DNA of 37,682 nt from Mycobacterium sp. KBS0706 (lineage in GTDB: Bacteria; Pseudomonadota; Alphaproteobacteria; DSM-16000; Inquilinaceae). Location: assembly GCF_005938675.2 (NCBI RefSeq), contig NZ_VCCH02000080.1, positions 1 through 37,682 on the forward strand. Reading direction: 5' to 3'. A program made the translations under genes and the position numbers. The notes beneath the pieces are model-generated. The model searched no databases. It was not told where the DNA came from and worked only from the letters and a program-made list of their open reading frames with translations. Below are positions 22,539 through 32,909 of the stretch, piece by piece. Positions within the stretch are counted from its first letter, which is position 1, and every line of letters starts with the position of its first letter.

Positions 22539-24089
22539 CTAGACCCGTTCTTTCGAGCGCATGATCGCCCGCATGATGCTTTCCTGAGAGGCTTCCCTGG
22601 CCGGCATCTCGGCGACGAAGCGGCCCTCGTTCATGACGTAGATCCGGTCGGACATGCCGAGCAGCTCGGGCATCTCCGACGAGATCATGATGACGCCTTT
22701 CCCGGCCGCCACCAGCTGGTTGATGATGGTGTAGATTTCATATTTGGCGCCGACGTCGATGCCGCGGGTCGGCTCGTCGAGGATCAGCACCTCGGGCTCC
22801 GCGAACAGCCACTTGCTCAGCACCACCTTCTGCTGGTTGCCGCCGGACAGGTTGACCGTCCGCTGCTGCACGCCGGAGGAGCGGATGTTGAGCTTGCGCC
22901 GGTAGTCGAAGGCGACGCCCAGCTCGCGCATCTCGTCGATGATGCCACGGCGGGCCACGCCCGGAAGATGGGCCAGCGGGATGTTGTGCTGGATCGAGTC
23001 GATCAACACGAGGCCCAGCGACTTGCGATCCTCGGTGACATAGGCCAGGCCGGCGGCGATCGCCTTGGGCACGGTGGCCAGGTCGGCCGGCTTGCCGTGC
23101 ATGGTGGCAGTGCCGGTGATCTTCTGGCCGTAGGACTTGCCGAAGACGCTCATGGCGAATTCGGTCCGCCCGGCCCCCATCAGCCCGGCGATGCCCACCA
23201 CCTCGCCGGCGCGGACATGCAGGTCGACGCCCTTGATCATCTGCCGGTCGGCATGCAGCGGGTGGTAGACGCTCCAGCCCTTCACCGCCAGCAGGGTCTC
23301 GCCCAGCTTCGGCTCGCGCTCGGGGTAGCGGTCGGTCAGGTCGCGGCCGACCATGCCCTTGATGATGCGGTCCTCGTTCACCGCGCCGCCGCGCGCATCC
23401 AGCGTCTCGATGGTCGACCCGTCGCGCAGGATGGTGATCGAATCCGCGACCTTGGTAATCTCGTTCAGCTTGTGCGAGATCAGGATCGAGGAGATGCCCT
23501 GGCGCTTGAACTCCAGCAGCAGCTCAAGCAGGGCGTCGCTGTCGCTCTCGTTCAGGCTGGCCGTCGGCTCGTCGAGGATCAGGAGCTTGACCTCCTTCGA
23601 CAGGGCCTTGGCGATCTCGACCAGCTGCTGCTTGCCGACGCCGATATTGGTGACCAGCGTCGCCGGGTTCTCCTTCAGCCCGACCTTGCCGAGCAGGGTC
23701 CGGGCCCGGACCAGCGTCTCGTTCCAGTCGATGACGCCGCGGGTCGCCACCTCGTTGCCGAGGAACAGGTTCTCGGCGATCGACAGGAGCGGCACCAGCG
23801 CCAGCTCCTGGTGGATGATGATGATGCCGGTCTCTTCGCTGTCCGAGATCGAGCGGAAATGCCGTTCCTTGCCCTCGAAATGGATCTCGCCCTCATAGGA
23901 GCCGTGCGGGTAGACGCCGGACAGCACCTTCATCAGCGTCGACTTGCCGGCGCCGTTCTCGCCGACCACGGCATGGATCTCGCCGCGCTTGACCGCGAGG
24001 TTGACGTTGCTGAGCGCCTTCACGCCCGGGAACGTCTTGGTGATCCCGCGCATCTCCAGGATCGTATCGACGGGGTTACTCGTATCCAC
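22539..24089 (-). CDS. gguA: GguA, duplicated ATPase of the multiple-monosaccharide ABC transporter
   Basis: A 516-residue protein with two ABC domains in tandem, as in AraG/MglA. First domain: Walker A GENGAGKSTLMK, Q-loop, IGVGKQQLVEIAKAL in place of the classical signature, and Walker B LLILDEPTASL. Second domain: degenerate Walker A (IAGLMGAGRTE), signature LSGGNQQKVVLSKWL, and VLILDEPTRGIDVGAK. This asymmetry (one weak nucleotide site) is normal in sugar transporters of the CUT2 group. It energises uptake through GguB and lies between chvE and gguB. Confidence 0.95.
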   Translation of the reverse strand: MDTSNPVDTILEMRGITKTFPGVKALSNVNLAVKRGEIHAVVGENGAGKSTLMKVLSGVYPHGSYEGEIHFEGKERHFRSISDSEETGIIIIHQELALVPLLSIAENLFLGNEVATRGVIDWNETLVRARTLLGKVGLKENPATLVTNIGVGKQQLVEIAKALSKEVKLLILDEPTASLNESDSDALLELLLEFKRQGISSILISHKLNEITKVADSITILRDGSTIETLDARGGAVNEDRIIKGMVGRDLTDRYPEREPKLGETLLAVKGWSVYHPLHADRQMIKGVDLHVRAGEVVGIAGLMGAGRTEFAMSVFGKSYGQKITGTATMHGKPADLATVPKAIAAGLAYVTEDRKSLGLVLIDSIQHNIPLAHLPGVARRGIIDEMRELGVAFDYRRKLNIRSSGVQQRTVNLSGGNQQKVVLSKWLFAEPEVLILDEPTRGIDVGAKYEIYTIINQLVAAGKGVIMISSEMPELLGMSDRIYVMNEGRFVAEMPAREASQESIMRAIMRSKERV

Positions 24090-24151
24090 CTCAGGCTCCG
24101 CTCGCCACGGGCGCCGGCCTGCCGCGGAGACCGCGGCAGACGCAACGGCAG

Positions 24152-24179
24152 GGCCCCGCGCCCGGAGGCGCGGGGCCCT
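24152..24179 (-). other. Intercistronic hairpin between chvE and gguA
   Basis: GGGCCCCGCGCC (24152-24163) pairs perfectly with GGCGCGGGGCCC (24168-24179) over a CGGA loop. It lies between chvE and gguA with no T-tract. Such hairpins often stabilise the 3' end of binding-protein mRNA so that ChvE is made in excess over the membrane parts. Confidence 0.65.
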
Positions 24180-24193
24180 GGGGGCACGTCAGA

Positions 24194-25255
24194 TTACTTC
24201 AGTTGGTCGGCTTTGTAGTAGCCGCTGTCGACCAGCACCTTCTGGACGTTGTCCTTGGTCACCGGCACCGGCGTCAGCAGATAGGACGGCACCACCTTGA
24301 CCCCGTTGTTGTAGGTCTTGGTGTCGTTGACCTGGGGCTCCTTGCCCGACATCACGGCGTCGATCATGTCGACGGTGACCTTGGCGAGGTCGCGCGTGTC
24401 CTTGAACACGGTCGAGTACTGGTCGCCGGCGAGGATCGACTTGACCGACGGGACTTCGGCGTCCTGGCCGGAGACGAAGGGCAGCGGCCGGTCGCCCGTG
24501 CCGTAGCCGACCGCCTTCAGCGAGGCGATGATGCCCATCGACAGGCCGTCATAGGGCGACAGCACCGCGTCGACCTTCTTGTCGCCGTAATAGGCCGACA
24601 GCAGGTTGTCCATGCGGGCCTGGGCGGTGTTCGGGTCCCAGCGCAGGATGCCGACCTTGTCCATGCCCATCTGGCCGCTCGGCACCGCCACCTTCTTGCT
24701 GTCGATGTAGGGCTGCAGCACCGACATCGCGCCGTTGTAGAAGAAGAAGGCGTTGTTGTCGTCCGGCGAGCCGCCGAACAGCTCGACGTTGAACGGGCCC
24801 TTGCCGTCCTTCAGGCCGAGCGCATCGACCAGCGAGCCGGCCTGCAGGACGCCGACCTGGAAGTTGTCGAAGGTGGTGTAGTAGTCGACATTCGGCGTGT
24901 CGCGGATCAGACGGTCATAGGCGATGACCTTGATCCCGGCGTCGTGCGCCTGCTGCAGCACCGAGGTCAGGGTGGTGCCGTCGATCGCGGCGATCACCAG
25001 CACCTTGGCGCCCTTGGTGACCATGTTCTCGATCTGCGACAGCTGGGTCGGGATGTCGTCGCCGGCATATTGCAGGTCGGCGTCGTAGCCCTTGTCCTTC
25101 AGCGACTTGACCATGTTGTCGCCGTCGGCGATCCAGCGCGCCGAAGTCTTGGTCGGCATCGAGACGCCGACGAGGCCCTTATCTGCGGCCTGCGCGGACA
25201 GCGCGAAGGCGGACAGCCCCAGCGCCAGCGCGGTAACGGATGCGATCAGCTTCAC
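24194..25255 (-). CDS. chvE: ChvE, periplasmic multiple-sugar-binding protein
   Basis: A 353-residue periplasmic binding protein with a Sec signal peptide (MKLIASVTALALGLSAFALSAQA, cleavage after about residue 23). The mature protein opens with KGLVGVSMPTKTSARWIADG. It contains DAGIKVIAYDRLIRDTPNVDYYTTFDN, ELFGGSPDDNNAFFFYNGAM, AVLSPYDGLSMGIIASL and PFVSGQDAEVPSVKSI, which are close to ChvE of Agrobacterium, including sugar-contacting Arg, Asp and Asn residues. It delivers monosaccharides to GguAB; in Agrobacterium it also works with VirA, but no vir genes are visible here. The operon reads away from lysS, after a 550-base gap containing a candidate promoter. Confidence 0.95.
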   Translation of the reverse strand: MKLIASVTALALGLSAFALSAQAADKGLVGVSMPTKTSARWIADGDNMVKSLKDKGYDADLQYAGDDIPTQLSQIENMVTKGAKVLVIAAIDGTTLTSVLQQAHDAGIKVIAYDRLIRDTPNVDYYTTFDNFQVGVLQAGSLVDALGLKDGKGPFNVELFGGSPDDNNAFFFYNGAMSVLQPYIDSKKVAVPSGQMGMDKVGILRWDPNTAQARMDNLLSAYYGDKKVDAVLSPYDGLSMGIIASLKAVGYGTGDRPLPFVSGQDAEVPSVKSILAGDQYSTVFKDTRDLAKVTVDMIDAVMSGKEPQVNDTKTYNNGVKVVPSYLLTPVPVTKDNVQKVLVDSGYYKADQLK

Positions 25256-25493
25256 CGTTTTCTCCCTCTGCTACACTCTTCTGCGCCCGGGCCGGCCATT
25301 CCGGCATGATCCCGGCACGCGGTTGCCGCATGATGGCCCATGATGCCGCAGCGGACCCGGCCGTTCCAGCCCGGGCGCCCGTGGTCACGGACTCGATGTG
25401 AATTCGATACCGGCGATCCCGCGGGACGCCGATCGACGGGCAAACCTCCGCGCGCGCTCCTCGCGGAACGCCGCACAGCCTGCCGCCGGTGGA

Positions 25494-25529
25494 TCAAGCC
25501 CGACGCCTCGTCGATGTGGTGAAATGCAT
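25494..25529 (-). CDS. Possible 11-codon leader peptide upstream of chvE
   Basis: On the minus strand GGGAGGAACAC stands directly before an ATG at 25529, opening the reading frame MHFTTSTRRRA and a TGA at 25494. The ribosome site is among the best in the window. Three consecutive Arg codons (AGG CGT CGG) precede the end. It lies between the proposed start site near 25606 and chvE. It could be a regulatory upstream ORF or a chance match. Confidence 0.3.
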   Translation of the reverse strand: MHFTTSTRRRA

Positions 25530-25599
25530 GTGTTCCTCCCTGTGAACGCAACTGCAGAGCCTTGTGGTTGCTTGAGGGTCGGCCCTGCCGATCCAATCC

Positions 25600-25644
25600 T
25601 CATACAATTTGGCGTAATCTCTCGCCACACCATCGCGCTGTCAA
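25600..25644 (-). promoter_or_regulatory. Candidate promoter/operator of chvE-gguAB
   Basis: On the minus strand TTGACA (25644-25639) is followed 31 bases later by TTGTATGA (25607-25600), the same eight-base core and nearly the same spacing as ahead of the GntR regulator gene (478-520). The -10 is weak (GAGATT or GATTAC). A leader of about 345 bases before chvE would result. The remainder of the 25256-25808 gap holds the possible leader peptide and a type 2 repeat; I see no other gene there. Confidence 0.4.
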
Positions 25645-25715
25645 GCGCTGCCGCGGAACCGAGGCAATCGGCCGAATTGGGAGGGGCGACGGCTCGCTTT
25701 CGGCCAGAGAATCCC

Positions 25716-25786
25716 GTCATCCCCGCGAAAGCGGGGATCTCGTCACGCTCGAACGGCGGAAGATTCCCGCTTTCGCGGGAATGACG
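25716..25786. repeat. Dispersed palindromic repeat, type 2, copy 2
   Basis: GTCATCCCCGCGAAAGCGGG ... ATTCCCGCTTTCGCGGGAATGACG. The ends and arm hairpins are as in 11701-11773, but the CCCC/TCCC arms are swapped, as if the element were inverted. It lies just after the lysS stop and may help end that transcript. Confidence 0.85.
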
Positions 25787-25808
25787 GTTCAGAAGGAAGC
25801 AGGCCCGG

Positions 25809-27320
25809 CTACTTCCGGGGCCGCAGGGTCGGGAACAGGATGACGTCGCGGATCGAGGCCGAGTTGGTGACCAGCATCACCAGCCGGTCGATGCCGACGC
25901 CCATGCCGCCGCTCGGCGGCAGGCCGTATTCCAGCGCGGTGACGTAGTCGCGGTCCATCATCTGGGCCTCGTCGTCGCCGGCGTCGCGCGCCGCCACCTG
26001 GGCGGCGAAGCGCTCATACTGGTCTTGCGGGTCGCTGAGCTCGGAGAAGGCGTTGGCGATCTCCCAGCCATTGGCATAGGTCTCGAACCGCTCGGTCAGC
26101 CGCGGGTCGCTGCGATGCGCCTTGGCCAGCGGCGAGATCTCCTTCGGCATGTCGGTGACATGGGTCGGCTGGATCAGCGTGTGCTCGACCGTCTCGCCGA
26201 ACACCAGCTCCACCACCTGGCCCCAATTCTCCTTGCCGGAGACCTTGAGCTGCAGCTTCTTCGCCGCCTCCCGCGCGGCTTCGGCGCCCTCGATCTGCAG
26301 GAAGTCGACGCCCGTCGCCTCCTTGACCAGTTCGGTCATCGGCGCGCGGCGGAATTGGCCGCCGAACTCGATCCGGTGCTCGCCGAAGGTCACCATGGTG
26401 CCGCCCGTCGCCGCCTTCGCCGCGGCGGCGAAGAGATCCTCGGCCAGCGCCATCATGTCGGTGTAGTCGGCATAGGCCTGGTACAGCTCGAGCATCGTGA
26501 ACTCCGGATTGTGCCGGGTCGAGATGCCCTCGTTGCGGAAGTTGCGGTTGATCTCGAACACCCGCTCCGACACGCCGCCGACGATCAGCCGCTTCAGATA
26601 CAGCTCCGGCGCGATGCGCAGGTACAGGTCCATGTCGAGCGTGTTGTGATGCGTCACGAACGGCTTGGCCGAGGCGCCGCCCAGGATCGGGTGCAGCATC
26701 GGCGTCTCGACCTCGAGGAAGCCGCGCTCCTCCAGCAGGCGGCGGATGTCGCTGACGATCCGGCTGCGGGCGCGGAAGGTCTCGCGGCTCTCCTCGCTCA
26801 TGATCAGGTCGAGGTAGCGCTGGCGGTAGCGCGCCTCGACATCGGTCAGGCCGTGATACTTCTCCGGCAGCGGCAGCAGCGTCTTGGCCAGCAGCACGAC
26901 ATGCCGGACGTTGATGGTCAGCTCGCCGCGCTTGGTGCGGCGGATGAAGCCCTCGACGCCGATCAGGTCGCCGATGTCGAGCAGCCCGACCAGCTCCAGC
27001 GTCGCCGGGTCGGCATAGTCCTTGTGGCAGAACACCTGGATCTTGCCGCCGGCGTCGTGCAGGTCGATGAACATGCCGCTGTTGCGGTAGGCCCGGATGC
27101 GGCCGGCGATGCGGACCACGTCCTCCGGCTTCTCCGCCTCGGCCGGCAGCTCGGCATAGCGCGCCTGCAGCCCGGCGGCGTCGGCCGTCTTCTCGTAGTG
27201 ATAGGGGTACGGATCGATCCCCTTCGCCCGCAGCGCCCGCAGTTTCTCCAGCCGCGGCGTCTTCAGCGGGTTGTCGGCATCGTCGTGCGGGGCGCGGACG
27301 CTCTCGACGCTGTCGGACAT
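25809..27320 (-). CDS. lysS: Lysyl-tRNA synthetase, class II
   Basis: A 503-residue class II LysRS. An OB-fold anticodon-binding domain spans about 60-175 (VRIAGRIRAYRNSGMFIDLHDAGGKIQVF). The catalytic domain has motif 1 (EERGFLEVETPMLHPILGGASAKPF), motif 2 (FEINRNFRNEGISTRHNPEFTMLE) and motif 3 (GLPPSGGMGVGIDRLVML). It charges tRNA-Lys in the cytoplasm. The open frame extends 50 codons further upstream, but MSDSVESVR at 27320 gives the usual N-terminus and the upstream part has no similarity to the family. Many alphaproteobacteria use a class I LysRS instead, so the class II form is of mild taxonomic use. Confidence 0.93.
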   Translation of the reverse strand: MSDSVESVRAPHDDADNPLKTPRLEKLRALRAKGIDPYPYHYEKTADAAGLQARYAELPAEAEKPEDVVRIAGRIRAYRNSGMFIDLHDAGGKIQVFCHKDYADPATLELVGLLDIGDLIGVEGFIRRTKRGELTINVRHVVLLAKTLLPLPEKYHGLTDVEARYRQRYLDLIMSEESRETFRARSRIVSDIRRLLEERGFLEVETPMLHPILGGASAKPFVTHHNTLDMDLYLRIAPELYLKRLIVGGVSERVFEINRNFRNEGISTRHNPEFTMLELYQAYADYTDMMALAEDLFAAAAKAATGGTMVTFGEHRIEFGGQFRRAPMTELVKEATGVDFLQIEGAEAAREAAKKLQLKVSGKENWGQVVELVFGETVEHTLIQPTHVTDMPKEISPLAKAHRSDPRLTERFETYANGWEIANAFSELSDPQDQYERFAAQVAARDAGDDEAQMMDRDYVTALEYGLPPSGGMGVGIDRLVMLVTNSASIRDVILFPTLRPRK

Positions 27321-27553
27321 GATCGGGACTCCAGGGGCAGGGATCGACAAGACGGACAATCGGGGGATCGCGTCCTCTACCCGCCGCACCCCTTGGGTGC
27401 AAGCCGGTTCCGCGCATGGCCCCCTTCTTCTCACGCCTGCGATCGTTTTCGATATCCGAATGTTCCACACCTGTTTATGAGAAATTGAGTCATACTTTTA
27501 TATTGAAGCCGGCATCGTACGACCGGCGGCTGTGAGCAGTGAGGGCGACCGAG

Positions 27554-28249
27554 ATGAGAGACAGCGTTTCCCGCATGGCCATGGCGGCTACCGTCGCCGC
27601 GGCCGGCTTGGCGGGCTGTACCGATGTCACCCCGTGGGCCTATTCGACCGAGCCCGGCACCACCACTCAGCGCCCCACCATGATCGCGGCCCAGCCCTTG
27701 CCCAAGACGCAGCCGGTGGCGCCGGCGCCGGCCTACACCGCGCCACAGGTGATCGCGACCGCGCCTGCCCGCGTGTCCCCGCCGCCGCCCACCGTGACCT
27801 ACTCGCCCCCGCGCACCGTCCCGGCCCCCGTGGTCATGGCTCCGCCCCCGCCCCCGCCCCCGCCCCCGGTGGTGGTGACGCAACCGCGCGTGGTCGCCGC
27901 GGCGCCACCGCGCGTGGTGGTTCGCCCGGCACCGGCGCCGGTGATCTCGGCGCCCGCCGCGACCACCGTCTATGTCCCGGCCCGGCCGATGCTGACCGAG
28001 AAGAGCGGCCTGATCGATTTCGTGCTGTCCGACGGCGCCGGCCGGCCCGACGGCGTGATCCTGAAGGACAAGACCGTGATCCGCTTTTCCCCGGCCTTCG
28101 CTTTGGCGATGGACCCCGACCGCAGCCGCCTGGCCCCCGGCCGGCCGATCGTGGTGCGCGGCACCGTCTCCGGCGGCCGCAGGGCCCCGGTGCTGGACGC
28201 GATCGAGATGGGCACCGACATCTATTCGATGGTGACGCTGGGCTACTGA
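27554..28249 (+). CDS. Proline-rich lipoprotein of unknown function
   Basis: A 231-residue exported lipoprotein. A basic N-terminus and hydrophobic stretch end in a lipobox, AGLAGC (Cys at about 22), so the mature protein starts with a lipidated Cys. Residues about 35-145 are low-complexity Pro/Ala/Val sequence, including nine prolines in a row, likely an extended spacer across the periplasm. The last 85 residues form a compact domain (LIDFVLSDGAGRPDGVILKDKTVIRFSP, GRPIVVRGTVSGGRRAPVLDAIEMG) that looks like a small OB-type beta barrel. ATG 27554 is chosen as the codon nearest the signal; an in-frame start at 27539 adds five residues. A promoter is likely in the AT-rich stretch about 27470-27510. 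Function is unknown. Confidence 0.75.
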   Translation: MRDSVSRMAMAATVAAAGLAGCTDVTPWAYSTEPGTTTQRPTMIAAQPLPKTQPVAPAPAYTAPQVIATAPARVSPPPPTVTYSPPRTVPAPVVMAPPPPPPPPPVVVTQPRVVAAAPPRVVVRPAPAPVISAPAATTVYVPARPMLTEKSGLIDFVLSDGAGRPDGVILKDKTVIRFSPAFALAMDPDRSRLAPGRPIVVRGTVSGGRRAPVLDAIEMGTDIYSMVTLGY

Positions 28250-28332
28250 CGGACGTTCATCCGGTGTAGGAAGAACCGCCCACCGCGACGGGCCGTTGAC
28301 TCAATCCCACAGCCGGAACGGACCGCAGCCGG

Positions 28333-30104
28333 ATGACCCAGGACCAGATCGCGATCGTCGCCCTTCTGGCCGCGGCCCTGGCCTTGTTCGTGTGGAACCG
28401 CATCCGCTTCGACCTGGTGGCGCTCGGGGCGCTGCTGGCCGCCGTGCTGCTGGGGTTGGTCGAGGCCGACGACGCCTTCTCCGGCTTCGGCAACCCCGCC
28501 GTCGTCACCGTCGCCGCGGTGCTGGTGATCGGCCGGGCGCTCGCTTTGTCCGGCGCGGTCGACCGCATGGTCGCGGCCCTGGCGCGCGTCGCCGACGGCC
28601 GCTTCGCCCAGATGGTGGTGCTGTGCAGCTTCGGCGCCCTGATCTCGGCCTTCATGAACAATGTCGGGGCGCTGGCGCTGGTGCTGCCGGTGGCGATCCA
28701 GGGCGCCCGCAGCGCCGGCTATTCGCCCTCGGCGATCCTGATGCCGCTGTCCTTCGCCACGTTGCTGGGCGGCACCGTCACCCTGATCGGCACGCCGCCG
28801 AACCTGCTGATCTCGACCTTCCGCGAAAAGGCGGTGGGCGAGCCGTTCCGTCTGTTCGACTTCGCGCCGGTCGGCCTGGCGCTGACGATCGCCGGCCTCG
28901 CCTACATGCTGCTGATCGGCTGGCGGCTGATCCCGTCCAGCCGCCGCGGCCGGCGGGCGGAGGAGGAGAGCTTCGAGATCAGCCGCTACGCCACCGAGGT
29001 CGAGGTCACCCCGAAGTCGAAGATGGCCGGGCGCTCGGTGATGCATTTCGAGGAGGCGCAGAAGGGCCGGATCGTCGTGCTCGGCATCGTCCGCGGCAAG
29101 CGCCGCGTCGCCGGGCTGATAAGGCTGGAGCATCTGGCGCCCGGCGACCTGCTGATGGTGCAGGCCGACACACAGGCGCTGGAGCAGGCGCTGGGCGATG
29201 GCGACATCACCCTGGCGGCCGAGCATCCACCGGAGGCCGGCGGCCTGCGCGACCTGGTCACCGCCGAGGCGGTGGTGCCGGCCAATGCCTGGATCCGCGG
29301 GGCCAGCCCGGCCGATCTCGACCTGCGCCGCCGCCACGGGGTGAACCTGCTGGCGGTATCGCGCCACGGTCATGCGGTGAAGCGGCGGCTGCGCGACATC
29401 GCCATCGAGCCCGGCGACGTGCTGCTGCTGCAGGGCGATGCCGACACCCTGCCGGACACGCTGCAGGCGCTGGGCTGCCTGCCGCTGGCCCAGCGCCGGC
29501 TGACGCTGCGCAGCCGCAACCTATGGCTGCCGCTGGCCCTGTTCATCGCCGCCATCGGCGCCACCGCGACCGGCTATGTCCCGGCCACCATCGCCTTCGC
29601 TTTGGCGGTGATGGGCATGCTGGCCGGCCGCGCCATCCCGCTGCGCGACCTGTACACGTCCATCGACTGGCCGGTGATCGTGCTGCTGGGCGCGATGATC
29701 CCGGTCGGCGGCGCGCTGGAGACCACGGGCACGGCGCAGCTGCTGGCCGACGGCATCGCCGCTCTGGCCCAGGACCTGCCGCCGCATCTGGTCCTAGCCG
29801 TGGTGCTGGCCGCGACCATGGCCGTCACCCCGATGCTGAACAATGCCGCGACCGTGGTGATCATGGCGCCGATCGTGATCGGCATCGCCCAGCAGCTCGG
29901 CCTCAGCCCCGACCCGTTCCTGATCGCGGTGGCGATCGGCGCCAGCTGCGACTTCCTGACCCCCTTCGGCCACCAGAACAACACCCTCATCATGGGCCCG
30001 GGCGGGTATGAGGTGTCGGATTTCTGGCGCGTCGGCCTGCCGCTCGACGCCATCATCATCGTCGTCTCGGTCCTGTTGATCCCGATCGTCTGGCCCTTCA
30101 CCGC

Positions 30105-30108
<4 letters not shown>
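28333..30108 (+). CDS. SLC13-family (DASS) anion permease with TrkA-C domains
   Basis: A 591-residue membrane protein with 11-12 hydrophobic segments divided by a cytoplasmic insert. The repeated inner motifs are FMNNVGALALVLPVA with TLIGTPPNLLIS in the first half, and MLNNAATVVIMAPIV with ASCDFLTPFGHQNN in the second, equivalent to the SNT motifs that bind substrate and sodium in SLC13. The middle region (about 215-390) holds two TrkA-C-like domains (GRSVMHFEEAQKGRIVVLGIVR; GASPADLDLRRRHGVNLLAVSRHG). Such SLC13 proteins move sulfate, dicarboxylates or related anions with sodium. The substrate is not predictable here. Its stop overlaps the hrpB start by four bases. Confidence 0.88.
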
Positions 30109-32543
<2,435 letters not shown>

Positions 32544-32556
32544 AGCGGCCGCCCGG

Positions 32557-32715
32557 CTATATCCGTCCCATCAGGACCAGGACCAGCAGGACGACGACGA
32601 CCACCCCGAGCAGGCCGCTGGGGCCGTAGCCCCAGCCGCTGCTGTACGGCCAGGACGGGAAGGCGCCGATCAACAGGACGATCAGGATGATCAGCAGGAT
32701 GGTTCCGATACCCAT
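32557..32715 (-). CDS. DUF3309 family small membrane protein
   Basis: A 52-residue minus-strand protein convergent with hrpB. It has a first hydrophobic helix (IGTILLIILIVLLIGAFP), the short conserved loop SWPYSSGWGYGPSG, and a second helix (LLGVVVVVLLVLVLMGRI). This is the DUF3309 layout found widely in proteobacteria. Its start at 32715 follows GAGG about nine bases upstream. The function is unknown; members are often near stress genes. It is too short for many gene callers. Confidence 0.88.
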   Translation of the reverse strand: MGIGTILLIILIVLLIGAFPSWPYSSGWGYGPSGLLGVVVVVLLVLVLMGRI

Positions 32716-32909
32716 GACGGCACCTCGCCGTTGTTCGTGGTGATTCTCTCAATAGCGACTGGGAGTTTCAGTTCCGTCGGGCCGCGCTCCGCTGCGTCCC
32801 GCCACCGGCGCGGCCGGAGGCGGGTTGCGACCTTTCGTCGAGCCCGGATCCCTTGCGCCGCCAGCCGGGCTCGGCCACAAGGACGGGACCTCCCGACACG
32901 GCGACGACC

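Noticed and set aside
21291..24218. A 975-residue plus-strand open frame across gguB and gguA
   Set aside because: The two minus-strand genes have complete ABC-transporter motifs; the plus frame is low complexity (His, Asp, Gln, Arg).
25398..25784. Plus-strand ORF in the chvE-lysS gap
   Set aside because: It runs through a type 2 palindromic repeat and has no ribosome site or recognisable domain.
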